The position numbers were made by a program, and so were the translations under genes. From Actinoallomurus vinaceus (GTDB lineage Bacteria > Actinomycetota > Actinomycetes > Streptosporangiales > Streptosporangiaceae), in NCBI RefSeq assembly GCF_039542055.1, contig NZ_BAABHK010000012.1, forward strand, positions 287,514 to 351,513: DNA of 64,000 bases. Direction: 5' to 3'. The notes beneath the pieces are model-generated. The model made no database searches, was not told the DNA's origin, and saw only the letters and a program-made list of their open reading frames with translations. Numbering within the stretch: the stretch's first letter is position 1; each line of letters opens with the position of its first letter. This document shows positions 25,566-34,510 of this stretch, piece by piece.

Positions 25566-26318
25566 GTGCGGAACATGGAGGACATCGGGCGGGTGCTCGT
25601 GATCATCCCGACGTACAACGAGCGGGAGAACATCGAGAGCATCGTCGGCCGGGTGCGCGCCGCCGTGCCCGAGGCCGACATCCTGGTCGCCGACGACAAC
25701 AGTCCCGACGGCACCGGAAAGATCGCCGACGGGCTCGCCGCCGACGACGAGCGGATCCACGTCCTGCACCGGGCCGGCAAGGAAGGCCTCGGCGCGGCCT
25801 ACATCGCCGGCTTCCACTGGGGGATCGACCACGGCTTCGACGTGCTCGTCGAGATGGACGCCGACGGCTCCCACCAGCCGGAGGAGCTGCCCCGGCTGCT
25901 CAGCGCGCTCGGCGAGGCCGACCTGGTCATCGGCTCGCGCTGGGTTCGCGGCGGAAAGGTCGAGAACTGGCCGGTGAACCGCGAGATTCTCTCGCGGGGC
26001 GCGAACATCTACGCGCGGATCATGCTGGGCATCCCGGTGCGCGACTCGACCGGCGGATACCGCGCCTACCGCGCGACGACCCTGCAGAAGATCGACATCG
26101 ACGGTGTCGCCTCGCAGGGCTACTGCTTCCAGGTCGACCTGACGCTGCGCACGGTGCGGGGCGGCCTGCGGGTGACCGAGGTCCCGATCCGGTTCGTCGA
26201 ACGCACCCACGGCGCCAGCAAGATGAGCCGCGCGATCATGATCGAGGCGTTCCAGCGGATCGCCCAGTGGGGCTTCGCCTACTGGCTGGGCCGGCTCACC
26301 GGTCGCGGCCGGCGCTGA
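25566..26318 (+). CDS. ppm1: polyprenol monophosphomannose synthase
   Basis: A 250-residue GT2 glycosyltransferase that makes polyprenyl-phosphate-mannose from GDP-mannose for mannolipid and protein mannosylation. Motifs are IIPTYNERENIESIV near residue 12, ADDNSPDGTG, the metal-binding DADGSHQPEELP and STGGYRAYR. It has no membrane segment. In Mycobacterium tuberculosis the synthase is fused to an Lnt-like domain; here the two are separate neighbours, so they probably share a transcript and a membrane site. Start is GTG at 25566; ATG at 25575 is also possible. Confidence 0.93.
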   Translation: MRNMEDIGRVLVIIPTYNERENIESIVGRVRAAVPEADILVADDNSPDGTGKIADGLAADDERIHVLHRAGKEGLGAAYIAGFHWGIDHGFDVLVEMDADGSHQPEELPRLLSALGEADLVIGSRWVRGGKVENWPVNREILSRGANIYARIMLGIPVRDSTGGYRAYRATTLQKIDIDGVASQGYCFQVDLTLRTVRGGLRVTEVPIRFVERTHGASKMSRAIMIEAFQRIAQWGFAYWLGRLTGRGRR

Positions 26319-26347
26319 GCCACGCCGACCGCGCACGGCCACACGGC

Positions 26348-26372
26348 GCGACCCGGGCATCGCCCGGGTCGC
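26348..26372. terminator. bidirectional terminator hairpin
   Basis: GCGACCCGGGC, loop ATC, GCCCGGGTCGC: perfect 11-base arms between the convergent ppm1 and GH3 genes. Confidence 0.75.
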
Positions 26373-26386
26373 CGCGTCCGCAAGGG

Positions 26387-28765
26387 TCAGTCCGCGAGCA
26401 CCGTGCCGGGCACGCGCATCGTCCGGGTGTGATCGACGATCCGGGTGTCCCCGACCAGCCTCACCTCGGCGGATGAGCCGGGGTCGCCGGCCGACCGTGC
26501 GACGGTGAGGATGACGTGGCCGGGTTCGACGCGCCTGCGCAGGTCCCTCCCGGTGAAGCTGGTCATGTCCGCGTGGACCGTGAACCGCACCGTGCGGGTC
26601 TCCCCGGCGGCGAGGTCGACACGGGTGAATCCGATCAGCTGCCGGACGGGCCGGGTGACCGAGGCGACCGGGTCGGTGAGGTAGAGCTGCGGGACGCACG
26701 TCCCGGCACGGGCGCCGGTGTTGGTCACCGTCGCCTGTACCGTGATCAGTCCGTCGACGGCGACGACGTCCTCGGCGGTGCGCACATCCTGGATCCGGAA
26801 GGTGCTGTAGGACATCCCGTGCCCGAACGGGAAGGCGGGAGTGGGGTCGATGTTGCTCACGCCGTCGCTCTTCAGTGCCAGCGGAGGCGCCAGGTAGGTG
26901 CCCGGCTGACCGGCTTCGTCGCCCGGGATCTGGACCGGTAGACGTCCGGACGGGTTGATCCGTCCGGACAGGACACCGGCGATCGCCGCCGCGCCCTCTT
27001 CGCCGGGGAAGAACGCCTGGAGCGTCGCGTCCGCCGCCCGGGCATGTCGGCCGATCGCGTACGGGCGGCCGGAGACGACGAGGAGGACGGCCTGCCGCGC
27101 CGTGGCCAGCACGGCCTCCACCAGGTCGTCCTGGACTCCGGGAAGGTTCAGGGTGGCGACGTCGCATCCTTCACCCGAGGTCCCGTGCCCGAACATTCCC
27201 GAACGGTCGCCGACGACGAGGAGCGTCAGGTCGGCGCCCGCCGCAGCGGCCACGGCCGCGTCGATTCCGCTCCTGTCGTCGCCGGTGATCGGGCAGCCGA
27301 TCTCGTGGTGCACCGCGGAGCCGGGGAACTCGCGCCGGATCGCGTCGAGCACCGTCGGGGCCTCGAGGCCGAGGGGGAGCTCGGGGTGGTGTGGGAGGAC
27401 GTGGTTGGGGAAGGAGTAGCAGCCGAACAGGCACCTGGCCTCGTCGGCCGCCGGGCCGATGACGGCGATGGATCGCGGACCGGCGAGCGGCAGGACGTCC
27501 GAGCCGTTGTCGAGCAGCACGATGGACTCCTCGGCCAGACGGCGGGCGATGTCGCGGTTGCGGGGGGAGTCCAGGTCCGGCGTAGCGGTGTACCGCCCGG
27601 GATCCCATCCGGGGTCGAGCAGTCCCAGCTCGGCCTTCTGCGTCAGGACGCGCAGTACCGCCCGGTCGAGGAGCTCGGGGGCGACGCGTCCGTCCCGCAC
27701 CATCGCCAGCAAGGGCTCCCCGTAGCCGGAGGTGTGGGGGAGTTCGACGTCGATCCCGGCGCGCAGCGCGGCCTGCGCCGCACTCGGGACGTCGGCCGCC
27801 ACGCGGTGCAGAGTGGCGAGGAACGCGATCGACCAGTAGTCGGAGACCACGGTGCCCTCGAACCCCCAGGAGTCGCGCAGCAGGTCCGTGAGCAGCGTCT
27901 CGTCCGCTCCGCACGGGACGCCGTCGACGTCGTTGTAGGCGTTCATCACCGAGCCGGCGCGGCCCGCGACCACCGCCTTCTCGAACGGCACGAGGACGAC
28001 GTCGGCGAACTCGCGCGGACCGACCACCGCCGGTGCATGGTTGCGCGCCGCCCGCGAGGCGGAGTAGCCCGCGAAGTGCTTCACCGTCGCGATCACACCG
28101 GCCGACTGCAGGCCCTCCACATAGGCCAGTCCCAGTTCCGAGACGAGGTAGGGATCCTCGCCGAGGGTCTCCTCCACCCGGCCCCAGCGGTAGTCCCGCA
28201 CCACGTCCAGGACGGGTGCCAGACCTTGGTGGACGCCGGCGGCCGCCATGTCCGACCCGATGGCCGCCGCCATCCGGCGGACGAGTCCGGGGTCCCAGGT
28301 GGCCGCCAAGGCGAGCGGGGTCGGGTACACGGTGGCCTGCCAGGTGGTGAACCCGGTCAGGCACTCCTCGTGGGCGATGGCCGGGATCCCGAACCGGTTC
28401 GCCGACACCACCCGGGTCTGCGCCGCCGCCAGGCGCTGGCGGCCGGCCTCCGGGTCGATGGGCGCCGTACCGAACACCCGGGTCAGGTGCCCGAGCCCGC
28501 CGACGATGGCCTCGTCGAACGTCTCGGCCTCACGGAAGGTCTCCTGCATCGGCGCCACGTCGCCGGCGGTGTCGTGGCCCGGCCAGGAACTGCCGAGCTG
28601 CCGCACCTTCTCGGCGTCCGTCATGGCGTCCAGCAGGACCTGAGCGCGGACGGGCGCGGGAAGGGCGGGGTCGTTCCAGCGACCGGTCACCCGGCGCTCG
28701 TTACTGATCGTCAAGGTGTCATCTGTTTCTTTCCGGGCGCCGCGGACGGCGCGGTCGACCGTCAC
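26387..28765 (-). CDS. GH3 family glycoside hydrolase (beta-glucosidase/xylosidase-like)
   Basis: A roughly 792-residue intracellular exo-glycosidase with no signal peptide. The TIM barrel includes PAIAHEECLTGFT, GRVEETLGEDPYL, ATVKHFAGYSASRAARNHAP and nucleophile Asp in GTVVSDYWSI. The second domain has the VLLDNGSDVLPL region and GHGTSGEGCDVA. The C-terminal fibronectin III-like domain starts near TFRIQDVR. GTG at 28765 overlaps the permease stop (GTGA), which favours coupling; TTG at 28714 and GTG at 28690 are alternative starts. It probably trims oligosaccharides brought in by the ABC importer upstream. Confidence 0.9.
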   Translation of the reverse strand: MTVDRAVRGARKETDDTLTISNERRVTGRWNDPALPAPVRAQVLLDAMTDAEKVRQLGSSWPGHDTAGDVAPMQETFREAETFDEAIVGGLGHLTRVFGTAPIDPEAGRQRLAAAQTRVVSANRFGIPAIAHEECLTGFTTWQATVYPTPLALAATWDPGLVRRMAAAIGSDMAAAGVHQGLAPVLDVVRDYRWGRVEETLGEDPYLVSELGLAYVEGLQSAGVIATVKHFAGYSASRAARNHAPAVVGPREFADVVLVPFEKAVVAGRAGSVMNAYNDVDGVPCGADETLLTDLLRDSWGFEGTVVSDYWSIAFLATLHRVAADVPSAAQAALRAGIDVELPHTSGYGEPLLAMVRDGRVAPELLDRAVLRVLTQKAELGLLDPGWDPGRYTATPDLDSPRNRDIARRLAEESIVLLDNGSDVLPLAGPRSIAVIGPAADEARCLFGCYSFPNHVLPHHPELPLGLEAPTVLDAIRREFPGSAVHHEIGCPITGDDRSGIDAAVAAAAGADLTLLVVGDRSGMFGHGTSGEGCDVATLNLPGVQDDLVEAVLATARQAVLLVVSGRPYAIGRHARAADATLQAFFPGEEGAAAIAGVLSGRINPSGRLPVQIPGDEAGQPGTYLAPPLALKSDGVSNIDPTPAFPFGHGMSYSTFRIQDVRTAEDVVAVDGLITVQATVTNTGARAGTCVPQLYLTDPVASVTRPVRQLIGFTRVDLAAGETRTVRFTVHADMTSFTGRDLRRRVEPGHVILTVARSAGDPGSSAEVRLVGDTRIVDHTRTMRVPGTVLAD

Positions 28766-29580
28766 TTTCCGCCGGTTCCCATCAGCCCCATCACGAGGGC
28801 CCGCCGGGCGAAGAGATAGACGATGAGAATCGGGACGGCGGACATCAGCACGGCGGCCAGCAGGGCCGGGACGTCGGCCCCGTACTCGGAGACGAAGTTG
28901 TACAGGCCGAGGGAGACCACCTTGGTGTCGTTCGACTGGGTCATCACCAGGGGGAACAGGAAGCCGTTCCACGCCTGCAGAGCCGTGAAGACGCATGTCG
29001 TCGCGATGCTCGAGCGTGACAGCGGGATGACCAGGTCCACCAGGACCCGGGCCGGGCGGGCGCCGTCCAGGGCCATGGCCTCGTAGAGCGAGGCGGAGAT
29101 GTCCCGCATCCCGCCGCTGAGGACCAGCACGCTCACCGGCAGCGCGAACGCCGCGGTGGGCAGGACGATCCCCCAGAGGCTGTCATAGAGGCCGAGCCGG
29201 TTGATGATGAGAAAGAGCGGGATGATGACCGCCTGGGAGGGGATCGCCAGGCCCACGAGGAACAGCCGGAACACCCCTCCGGACAGCCGGCCGCGGCCCC
29301 GGACGACGGCGTAGCTGATGGGCACGCCGAGGAGCAGCACGATCGCGACCGTGAGCGCCGCGACGAGAACGGTGTTCCCGACGTAGTGCAGGAAGCCGCT
29401 GTGTATCACGGTCCTGAAGTTGTCCAGGGTCACGGCGGAGGGAATCGAGACGGGACCGCCGTCGGTGTACTTCGACTGCGGCTGGATCGCCGTGTTCACC
29501 AGCGCGTACAGCGGAACACCGATGATCAGGAGCCAGGCGAACGCCGCGAAGCCCGCGACGACGTTGGGGCGCTTTCTCAC
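28762..29580 (-). CDS. carbohydrate ABC transporter permease (MalG type)
   Basis: A 272-residue permease with six hydrophobic segments starting at AGFAAFAWLLIIGVPLYALV. The EAA loop is SLYEAMALDGARPARVLVDLVIPLSRS near residue 165. GTG at 29580 overlaps the MalF stop, and its own stop overlaps the GH3 start, so four genes are coupled. It lacks an adjacent ATPase gene. Confidence 0.93.
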   Translation of the reverse strand: MRKRPNVVAGFAAFAWLLIIGVPLYALVNTAIQPQSKYTDGGPVSIPSAVTLDNFRTVIHSGFLHYVGNTVLVAALTVAIVLLLGVPISYAVVRGRGRLSGGVFRLFLVGLAIPSQAVIIPLFLIINRLGLYDSLWGIVLPTAAFALPVSVLVLSGGMRDISASLYEAMALDGARPARVLVDLVIPLSRSSIATTCVFTALQAWNGFLFPLVMTQSNDTKVVSLGLYNFVSEYGADVPALLAAVLMSAVPILIVYLFARRALVMGLMGTGGK

Positions 29581-30509
29581 AGGCCCTCCATCGTGCTCGT
29601 CATCTTGTCGTATCCGCTGATCTTCACGAGGAGGAGAGAGGCGCCCGTGGCGAGCAGCAGCAGGAAACTCGCGATGACGCTGGCGTATCCGTAGTCATAA
29701 GTCCGGAACGCGGTCTGGTACATGGCGAACGGGAGGATCGAGGTGTCGGTGCCGGGACCCCCGTTGGTCAGCAGCAGGACGATGTCGAACGCCGTGAGAC
29801 CGCCGACCACCATGAAGGTGGTCGAGGTGATGATGCTGTTGCGTAGCTGCGGAAGGGTGATGTGGAAGAACTGCCGTACCCGTCCCGCGCCGTCGATCGC
29901 GGCCGCCTGGTAGAGGGTGAGCGGGATGGCGCGGGCGGCGCCCTGGTAGATCAGCGTGTGGAACGGGATGAACTGCCAACTGGTGACGAGGATCAGGCAG
30001 GCGATCGCGCCCCCTTGGCTGCCCAGCAGGTCGGTGTTCCCGCCGAGGAGATCGGCGAGCTTCGGCGGGATGCCGAAGTTCGGATCGAGCAGCTGCCGCC
30101 ACATGATGGCGACGGCCGCCGTGGACAGCAGCAGCGGCAGGAAGAAGATCGTCGACAGGACAGCGCGGTTGCGCTGGCGGCCGGCCGACCAGACGCCCAG
30201 CAGGACGCTGATCGGCGCCTGCACCAGGATGTTGCCGACGAGTAGGACCGCGGTGACCAGGGTGGACTGGAGCACCTGGCCGTCGCCGAGGAACCGCGAC
30301 CAGTTGTCCAGCCCGGTGAACCGCGGCGCGCTGAGGCCGTCCCAACGGGTGAGGGACAGGTAGACGACGCCGGCCATCGGCGCGATGGCGAAGACGAAGA
30401 AGAACACCAGCCCGGGGACCGCCCAGGCCACGCCGGGTCGCTCCAGTGGTGGAGCGGCGCGGCGCGCCTGGGGGTCCCGCACGAGCCGTGAACCCGTGAT
30501 GGAGACCAC
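29577..30509 (-). CDS. sugar ABC transporter permease (MalF type)
   Basis: A 310-residue permease, partner of the MalG protein encoded next. Six membrane segments begin at VAWAVPGLVFFFVFAIAPMAGVVYLSL. The EAA loop is LYQAAAIDGAGRVRQFFHITLPQLRNS near residue 210. I chose GTG at 30509, ten bases after GGAAGG. TTG at 30518 is in frame but sits too close to that ribosome site. It follows the binding-protein gene by 15 bases. Confidence 0.9.
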   Translation of the reverse strand: MVSITGSRLVRDPQARRAAPPLERPGVAWAVPGLVFFFVFAIAPMAGVVYLSLTRWDGLSAPRFTGLDNWSRFLGDGQVLQSTLVTAVLLVGNILVQAPISVLLGVWSAGRQRNRAVLSTIFFLPLLLSTAAVAIMWRQLLDPNFGIPPKLADLLGGNTDLLGSQGGAIACLILVTSWQFIPFHTLIYQGAARAIPLTLYQAAAIDGAGRVRQFFHITLPQLRNSIITSTTFMVVGGLTAFDIVLLLTNGGPGTDTSILPFAMYQTAFRTYDYGYASVIASFLLLLATGASLLLVKISGYDKMTSTMEGL

Positions 30510-30524
30510 TTGGATCAAGCCTTC

Positions 30525-31814
30525 CTAGTGCTTGAGCGCCAGCACCGCGCTGACGAACCGCTCCGGCGTGCTCTGCCCGTTGAACAACTTCTGGATCTCG
30601 GTCAGCAGGGGGGTGCCCAGGGTCAGGCCGAGCGCCTGATCCCAGGACTGGGTGAAGTACGGCGCCTTCCGCACGAGGTCGTACTGGAACTTCGCGTAGG
30701 CGGGATCGGGTGCCTTGGCCAGCGCCTGCTCGGCGTTCACCGTGACGGGCACCTCGCCCTTCTGGACCAGCCCCCGGACATAGGTGTCGCTGTAGGTGGT
30801 CTGCAGGAAGTCCTTCGCGGTCTGCTGGGCGGCGGAGGTGGTCACCGAGATGTAGTTCGTGGGGTTCCCGACCACGTCTGCGGGGTCGCCCTTGCCTCCC
30901 TCGACGGTCGGGAACGGCACGTATCCCAGGTCCTGCTTGGCGAAGCCCGGGTTCGAGCTCTGCTGGGTGGCGTACTCCCAGGAGCCCATCAGGACCATCG
31001 CCGCCTTGCCCTTGGCCAGCAGCGTCGAGGTGCCGCCCGCGCCGTAGCCGACGGAGCCGAACTTCGTGCCGAACGCGCCGCCGTCGACGAGTTGCCTGAC
31101 CATCTGCGCGGTCTTGAGGACCGCGGGGTCCTTCCACTGCGACCAGTCGCCGGCCTGGATCTTCTTGAACAGGTCCGGACCGGCGAGGCGGTCGACGAGG
31201 TACTCGATCCACATCAGCTCGGTCCACGAGTCGGTGCCGTTGCCGGCGACCGCGAACGGGGTGACGCCCTTGCCCTTGAACACCTGGACAAGGTTCGTCA
31301 GGTCGCTCCACGTCTTGGGCGGCTGCGCGCCCGTGTCGGCGAAGACCTTCTTGTTGTAGAACAGGAACACCGGCTGGGTGCCCCGGCACGGGATCCCGAC
31401 CAGCTTGCCGTCCACCTTGCCGGCCTGCATCGCGGCGGGCAGGAAGCGCGACTCCAGCCCCGCGTCGAGCTGCACCAGCTTTCCGGCCCGCACGTAGTCA
31501 TTGAGGCTGCCGCCGCCCCAGTTGAAGAACATCCCGGGCATGTGCGACGAGCCCATCGCCGTCCGCAGCTTGTCCTTGAAGCCGTCGGTGGCGATCACGG
31601 ACATGGTGACCTTGCCGTGGCCGGTGGAGTTGAACGAGTCCACCGCGGCCTGCTGCACCGTGTTGGTCGGGTCCTGCAGCGTCCAGAACTGAACGCTGCC
31701 GTTCGGAGTGCTCGCCGAACTGCCGGCCGACCCGCAGCCGGCCGCGCCGATGAGCAGCGTGGCGCTTGCCACCAACGTGGTGAACGCCCACTTTCGAGAT
31801 CTGCGGTTCCTCAT
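30525..31814 (-). CDS. sugar ABC transporter substrate-binding lipoprotein
   Basis: A 429-residue family 1 binding protein. The lipoprotein signal reads RKWAFTTLVASATLLIGAAGC, with Cys near residue 27 as the lipid anchor. The mature start is GSVQFWTLQDPTNTVQQAAVD, and MVLMGSWEYATQQ and DPADVVGNPTNYIS are typical of the fold. I chose ATG at 31814, since the upstream extension is Pro/Trp/Arg noise. It is the first gene of the GH3 operon and diverges from GH95 across a gap with two LacI-type palindromes. The cargo is probably an oligosaccharide released by GH95 or the secreted propeller protein. Confidence 0.92.
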   Translation of the reverse strand: MRNRRSRKWAFTTLVASATLLIGAAGCGSAGSSASTPNGSVQFWTLQDPTNTVQQAAVDSFNSTGHGKVTMSVIATDGFKDKLRTAMGSSHMPGMFFNWGGGSLNDYVRAGKLVQLDAGLESRFLPAAMQAGKVDGKLVGIPCRGTQPVFLFYNKKVFADTGAQPPKTWSDLTNLVQVFKGKGVTPFAVAGNGTDSWTELMWIEYLVDRLAGPDLFKKIQAGDWSQWKDPAVLKTAQMVRQLVDGGAFGTKFGSVGYGAGGTSTLLAKGKAAMVLMGSWEYATQQSSNPGFAKQDLGYVPFPTVEGGKGDPADVVGNPTNYISVTTSAAQQTAKDFLQTTYSDTYVRGLVQKGEVPVTVNAEQALAKAPDPAYAKFQYDLVRKAPYFTQSWDQALGLTLGTPLLTEIQKLFNGQSTPERFVSAVLALKH

Positions 31815-32026
31815 CTGATGCCTTTCGACTCGGCAAGGTGGCCACCACGGTGGCCGCACCTGGCAGGCGGCTTGAGCCCCCTTGGCGCCGAGGGGACGGG
31901 ATCGAGAGCCCGGGCGGTCAGGAACCTTTCCGCAACCGTTGCGTAACGCGCTCCTAACGCCTGGCGGGTACCGGGGACGCTAGCTGGGGCGATACGACGG
32001 CGACAAGAAACGAGGGCCGCGACTTC

Positions 32027-32039
32027 CGAAAGACTTTCG
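32027..32039. promoter_or_regulatory. LacI-type operator 1
   Basis: CGAAA-GAC-TTTCG, inside a longer perfect dyad TCCGAAAG-A-CTTTCGGA (32025-32041). It shares its pattern with the sites at 32080 and 37530 and lies in the GH95/binding-protein divergent promoter. Confidence 0.7.
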
Positions 32040-32079
32040 GAGTACGGACCATTCGCGCCGCGCCTTCCGCCTGCTGCCG

Positions 32080-32092
32080 CGAAACGCTTTCG
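32080..32092. promoter_or_regulatory. LacI-type operator 2
   Basis: CGAAA-CGC-TTTCG, the same pattern as operators 1 and 3. It lies about 100 bases upstream of the GH95 start. Confidence 0.65.
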
Positions 32093-32188
32093 GGCCTGCG
32101 GCAGGGGACTCCGATAAGCTCCGGTCTCCGCACGAACGGCCCGAGCCGATCAGGGGCCGTCAGGTGCGTGAGGAACGGGGGAAGACCG

Positions 32189-34489
32189 GTGCACGGCGTT
32201 CATGACATCGAGCCGGCCGGTCGCTGGGAGGACGCGTTCCTCTCCGGCAACGGCGAGTACGGGATCATGGTGTACGGCCACCCCCACCGGGAGCGGATCG
32301 TTCACGACCACCACCGCTACGTACTTCCCAACGGGTCCCGCGAGATGCGCCCACCGTCCGTCGCCGAGCGGCTCGAGCACGTCCGCGACCTGATCCTGGC
32401 CGGGGAACGCGAGCAGGCGCAGCGGGAGTTCTCCGACGGCAGGCCGCTGGCCTGGACACAGCCGTTCCACCCCGGTCACGTGCTCCACCTGGACTCCGCG
32501 GCCCCGGCCGGCCGGGTGGACCACTACCGCCGGGCCACCGACTTCACGACCGGGGAGGTGCGGGTCACCTGGTCCGACGGAGACGGCGAATGGGTGCGGC
32601 GCGCCTTCGTGTCACGTCCCGACGCCGTCGCGGTCGTCGAGATCGCCGGGCCCCGGCTCGACCTGACAGTACGGCTCTCCGGGGACGTGCCCGGCCACCC
32701 GCCGGAGGTCACCGTCACGACGTCCGCGCACGCCATCGGGAGCGGCGAGGCGTCGCTCGCCGCCGTGGGAACGTATCCCGCCGGGCCGGGTGCGGCGGGG
32801 TACCTCGGCGTGACCCGGCTCGTGGCCACCGGCGGCCACGTCACGGTCGACGGTGACGTGGCCGCCGTCCACGGGGCGACGCGCGTGATGCTGCTGACGC
32901 GGATGGACCGGTCCGTGGCCCTGCCCCGGGCCGACGCGCTGCGGGATGCCCTGGCCGAGCTGCCCGCCGACTACGACCTGCTGCTCGCTCGCCACGTCGC
33001 CGTCCACGGCAAGCTCTACGCCCGCGCCACGCTCGACCTGCGGGTCCCCGACGACGACCGGCGGCTCCCCGTGGGGGAGATCCTCGCCCGAGCCGGTGCC
33101 GGTGGGCTGGACGCCGCGCTGGTCGAGGCGATGTTCCACTCCGGCCGGTACCTGCTGCTGAGTTCCTGCGGCGTGCTCCCCCCGCGGCTCACCGGGTTGT
33201 GGCTGGGGGCCTGGGGCGCCGCCTGGTCCGGCGATTACACGACCGACGCGAACCTCAACCTGCAGATGGCGGGGGCGGTGAGCACCGGGATGCCCGAGCT
33301 CATCGCCGGCTACGCCGCCCTGATCGGCGCCCAAATCGAGGACTGGCGCGCCAACGCCCGCGCGATCTACGGCGCCCGTGGGGTGCTCGCGCCGAGCCGG
33401 ACCGACGGGGAGCACGGGCTGCTGTTCCACCTCGACGACGAATGGCCCTGGCAGATGTGGCTGGCCGGCGCGGACTGGCTGCTGTTCCCGCTGCACGAGT
33501 ACTGGCAGATGACCGGCGACGACGCCTTCCTCGCCGGGACGCTCGCTCCGTGGCTCATCGAGGCCGCCACCTTCTTCGAGGACGTCCTGACCCGCGAGGA
33601 CGACGACGGGCACGTCGTCATCGTCCCGTCCTACTCCCCGGAGGTCGGCCCGAGGGACGTGAAGGGAGTGGCCGGGGTGAACGCCACCATGGACGTCGCG
33701 GCGGCCCGGCACGCGCTGGTCACCGCCGCCGACGTCTGCTCGTACCTGGGCATCGAGCAGCCCGCGGTCGGCCGCTGGCGCGCTCTCGCCGACCGGCTGC
33801 CGCCCTACCGCGTCGACGACCACGGGGCGCTCGCCGAGTGGGCGTGGCCGGGGCTGGAGACCGCCGACGACCATCGGCACGTCAGCCACCTCTACCCGGT
33901 GTGGCCGCTGCACGACATCACCCCGGACGACACCCCCGACCTGGCCGCGGCGGCCCGCGCCGCCCTGCTGCGGCGTCGCGACGAGAACCTCTCCGCACAC
34001 GGCAGCCTGCATCGCGCCCTGTGCGCCGCGCGACTGAAAGACGGTGACACGGCCCGCGCGAACCTGCTGAAGATCCTGGGCCGGAACATGGTCTTCCGGT
34101 CGCTGATGACGTCCCACAATCCCGACCTGGAGATCTACAACGCCGACGCCGCGCACTGCCTGCCCGCCGTCGTCGTCGAGCTGCTGGTGGACAGCCGGCC
34201 GGGGATCGTGGAACTGCTGCCGGCGCTGCCTCCGGAGTGGAGCAGCGGCAGCCTGCGGGGCATCGCCACCCGCGCCCGCGTGGCCCTCGACGAGCTCAGC
34301 TGGGACCTGCGGTCCGGGACGGTCAGCGCCGTTCTCACCTCTGCCCATGCGCGGTCATCACGCTCGTGTGCCGTGACGGCCGGGACGCCGCCGACCGGAG
34401 GCGGCGCGTCGACCTCCCGCCGCACACCCCCGTCACCGTCACCGTCCGGCTGGCGCCTGGTCGGCCGGACTGACACTCACCCGGGATGA
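32189..34489 (+). CDS. GH95-like glycoside hydrolase (alpha-L-fucosidase/galactosidase type), frameshift near C-terminus
   Basis: About 766 residues, no signal peptide. The N-terminal beta-sandwich begins RWEDAFLSGNGEYGIMVYG, the GH95 hallmark. The (alpha/alpha)6 barrel holds TTDANLNLQMAG, where the family has its catalytic Asn pair, then SPEVGPRDVKGVAGVNATMDVA and DDHRHVSHLYPVWP. GTG at 32189 has GGGGGAAG upstream; GTG at 32168 is also in frame. After HAR near 34354 the frame becomes Ser/Pro-rich, whereas the next frame reads VITLVCRDGRDAADRRRRV and ends at 34473 like a normal GH95 C-domain. A single-base loss or sequencing error is likely. The catalytic barrel is unaffected. Confidence 0.87.
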   Translation: MHGVHDIEPAGRWEDAFLSGNGEYGIMVYGHPHRERIVHDHHRYVLPNGSREMRPPSVAERLEHVRDLILAGEREQAQREFSDGRPLAWTQPFHPGHVLHLDSAAPAGRVDHYRRATDFTTGEVRVTWSDGDGEWVRRAFVSRPDAVAVVEIAGPRLDLTVRLSGDVPGHPPEVTVTTSAHAIGSGEASLAAVGTYPAGPGAAGYLGVTRLVATGGHVTVDGDVAAVHGATRVMLLTRMDRSVALPRADALRDALAELPADYDLLLARHVAVHGKLYARATLDLRVPDDDRRLPVGEILARAGAGGLDAALVEAMFHSGRYLLLSSCGVLPPRLTGLWLGAWGAAWSGDYTTDANLNLQMAGAVSTGMPELIAGYAALIGAQIEDWRANARAIYGARGVLAPSRTDGEHGLLFHLDDEWPWQMWLAGADWLLFPLHEYWQMTGDDAFLAGTLAPWLIEAATFFEDVLTREDDDGHVVIVPSYSPEVGPRDVKGVAGVNATMDVAAARHALVTAADVCSYLGIEQPAVGRWRALADRLPPYRVDDHGALAEWAWPGLETADDHRHVSHLYPVWPLHDITPDDTPDLAAAARAALLRRRDENLSAHGSLHRALCAARLKDGDTARANLLKILGRNMVFRSLMTSHNPDLEIYNADAAHCLPAVVVELLVDSRPGIVELLPALPPEWSSGSLRGIATRARVALDELSWDLRSGTVSAVLTSAHARSSRSCAVTAGTPPTGGGASTSRRTPPSPSPSGWRLVGRTDTHPG

Positions 34490-34510
34490 CGCGATCAGGC
34501 CTTCCCCGGG

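Larger units (their letters stand above)
31815..32188. other. divergent promoter region of the GH3 operon and GH95 gene
   Basis: This 374-base gap has no gene. It contains two CGAAA-N3-TTTCG palindromes 53 bases apart and must hold both promoters. A less GC-rich stretch near 31925-31960 is a possible core promoter site. Confidence 0.6.
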
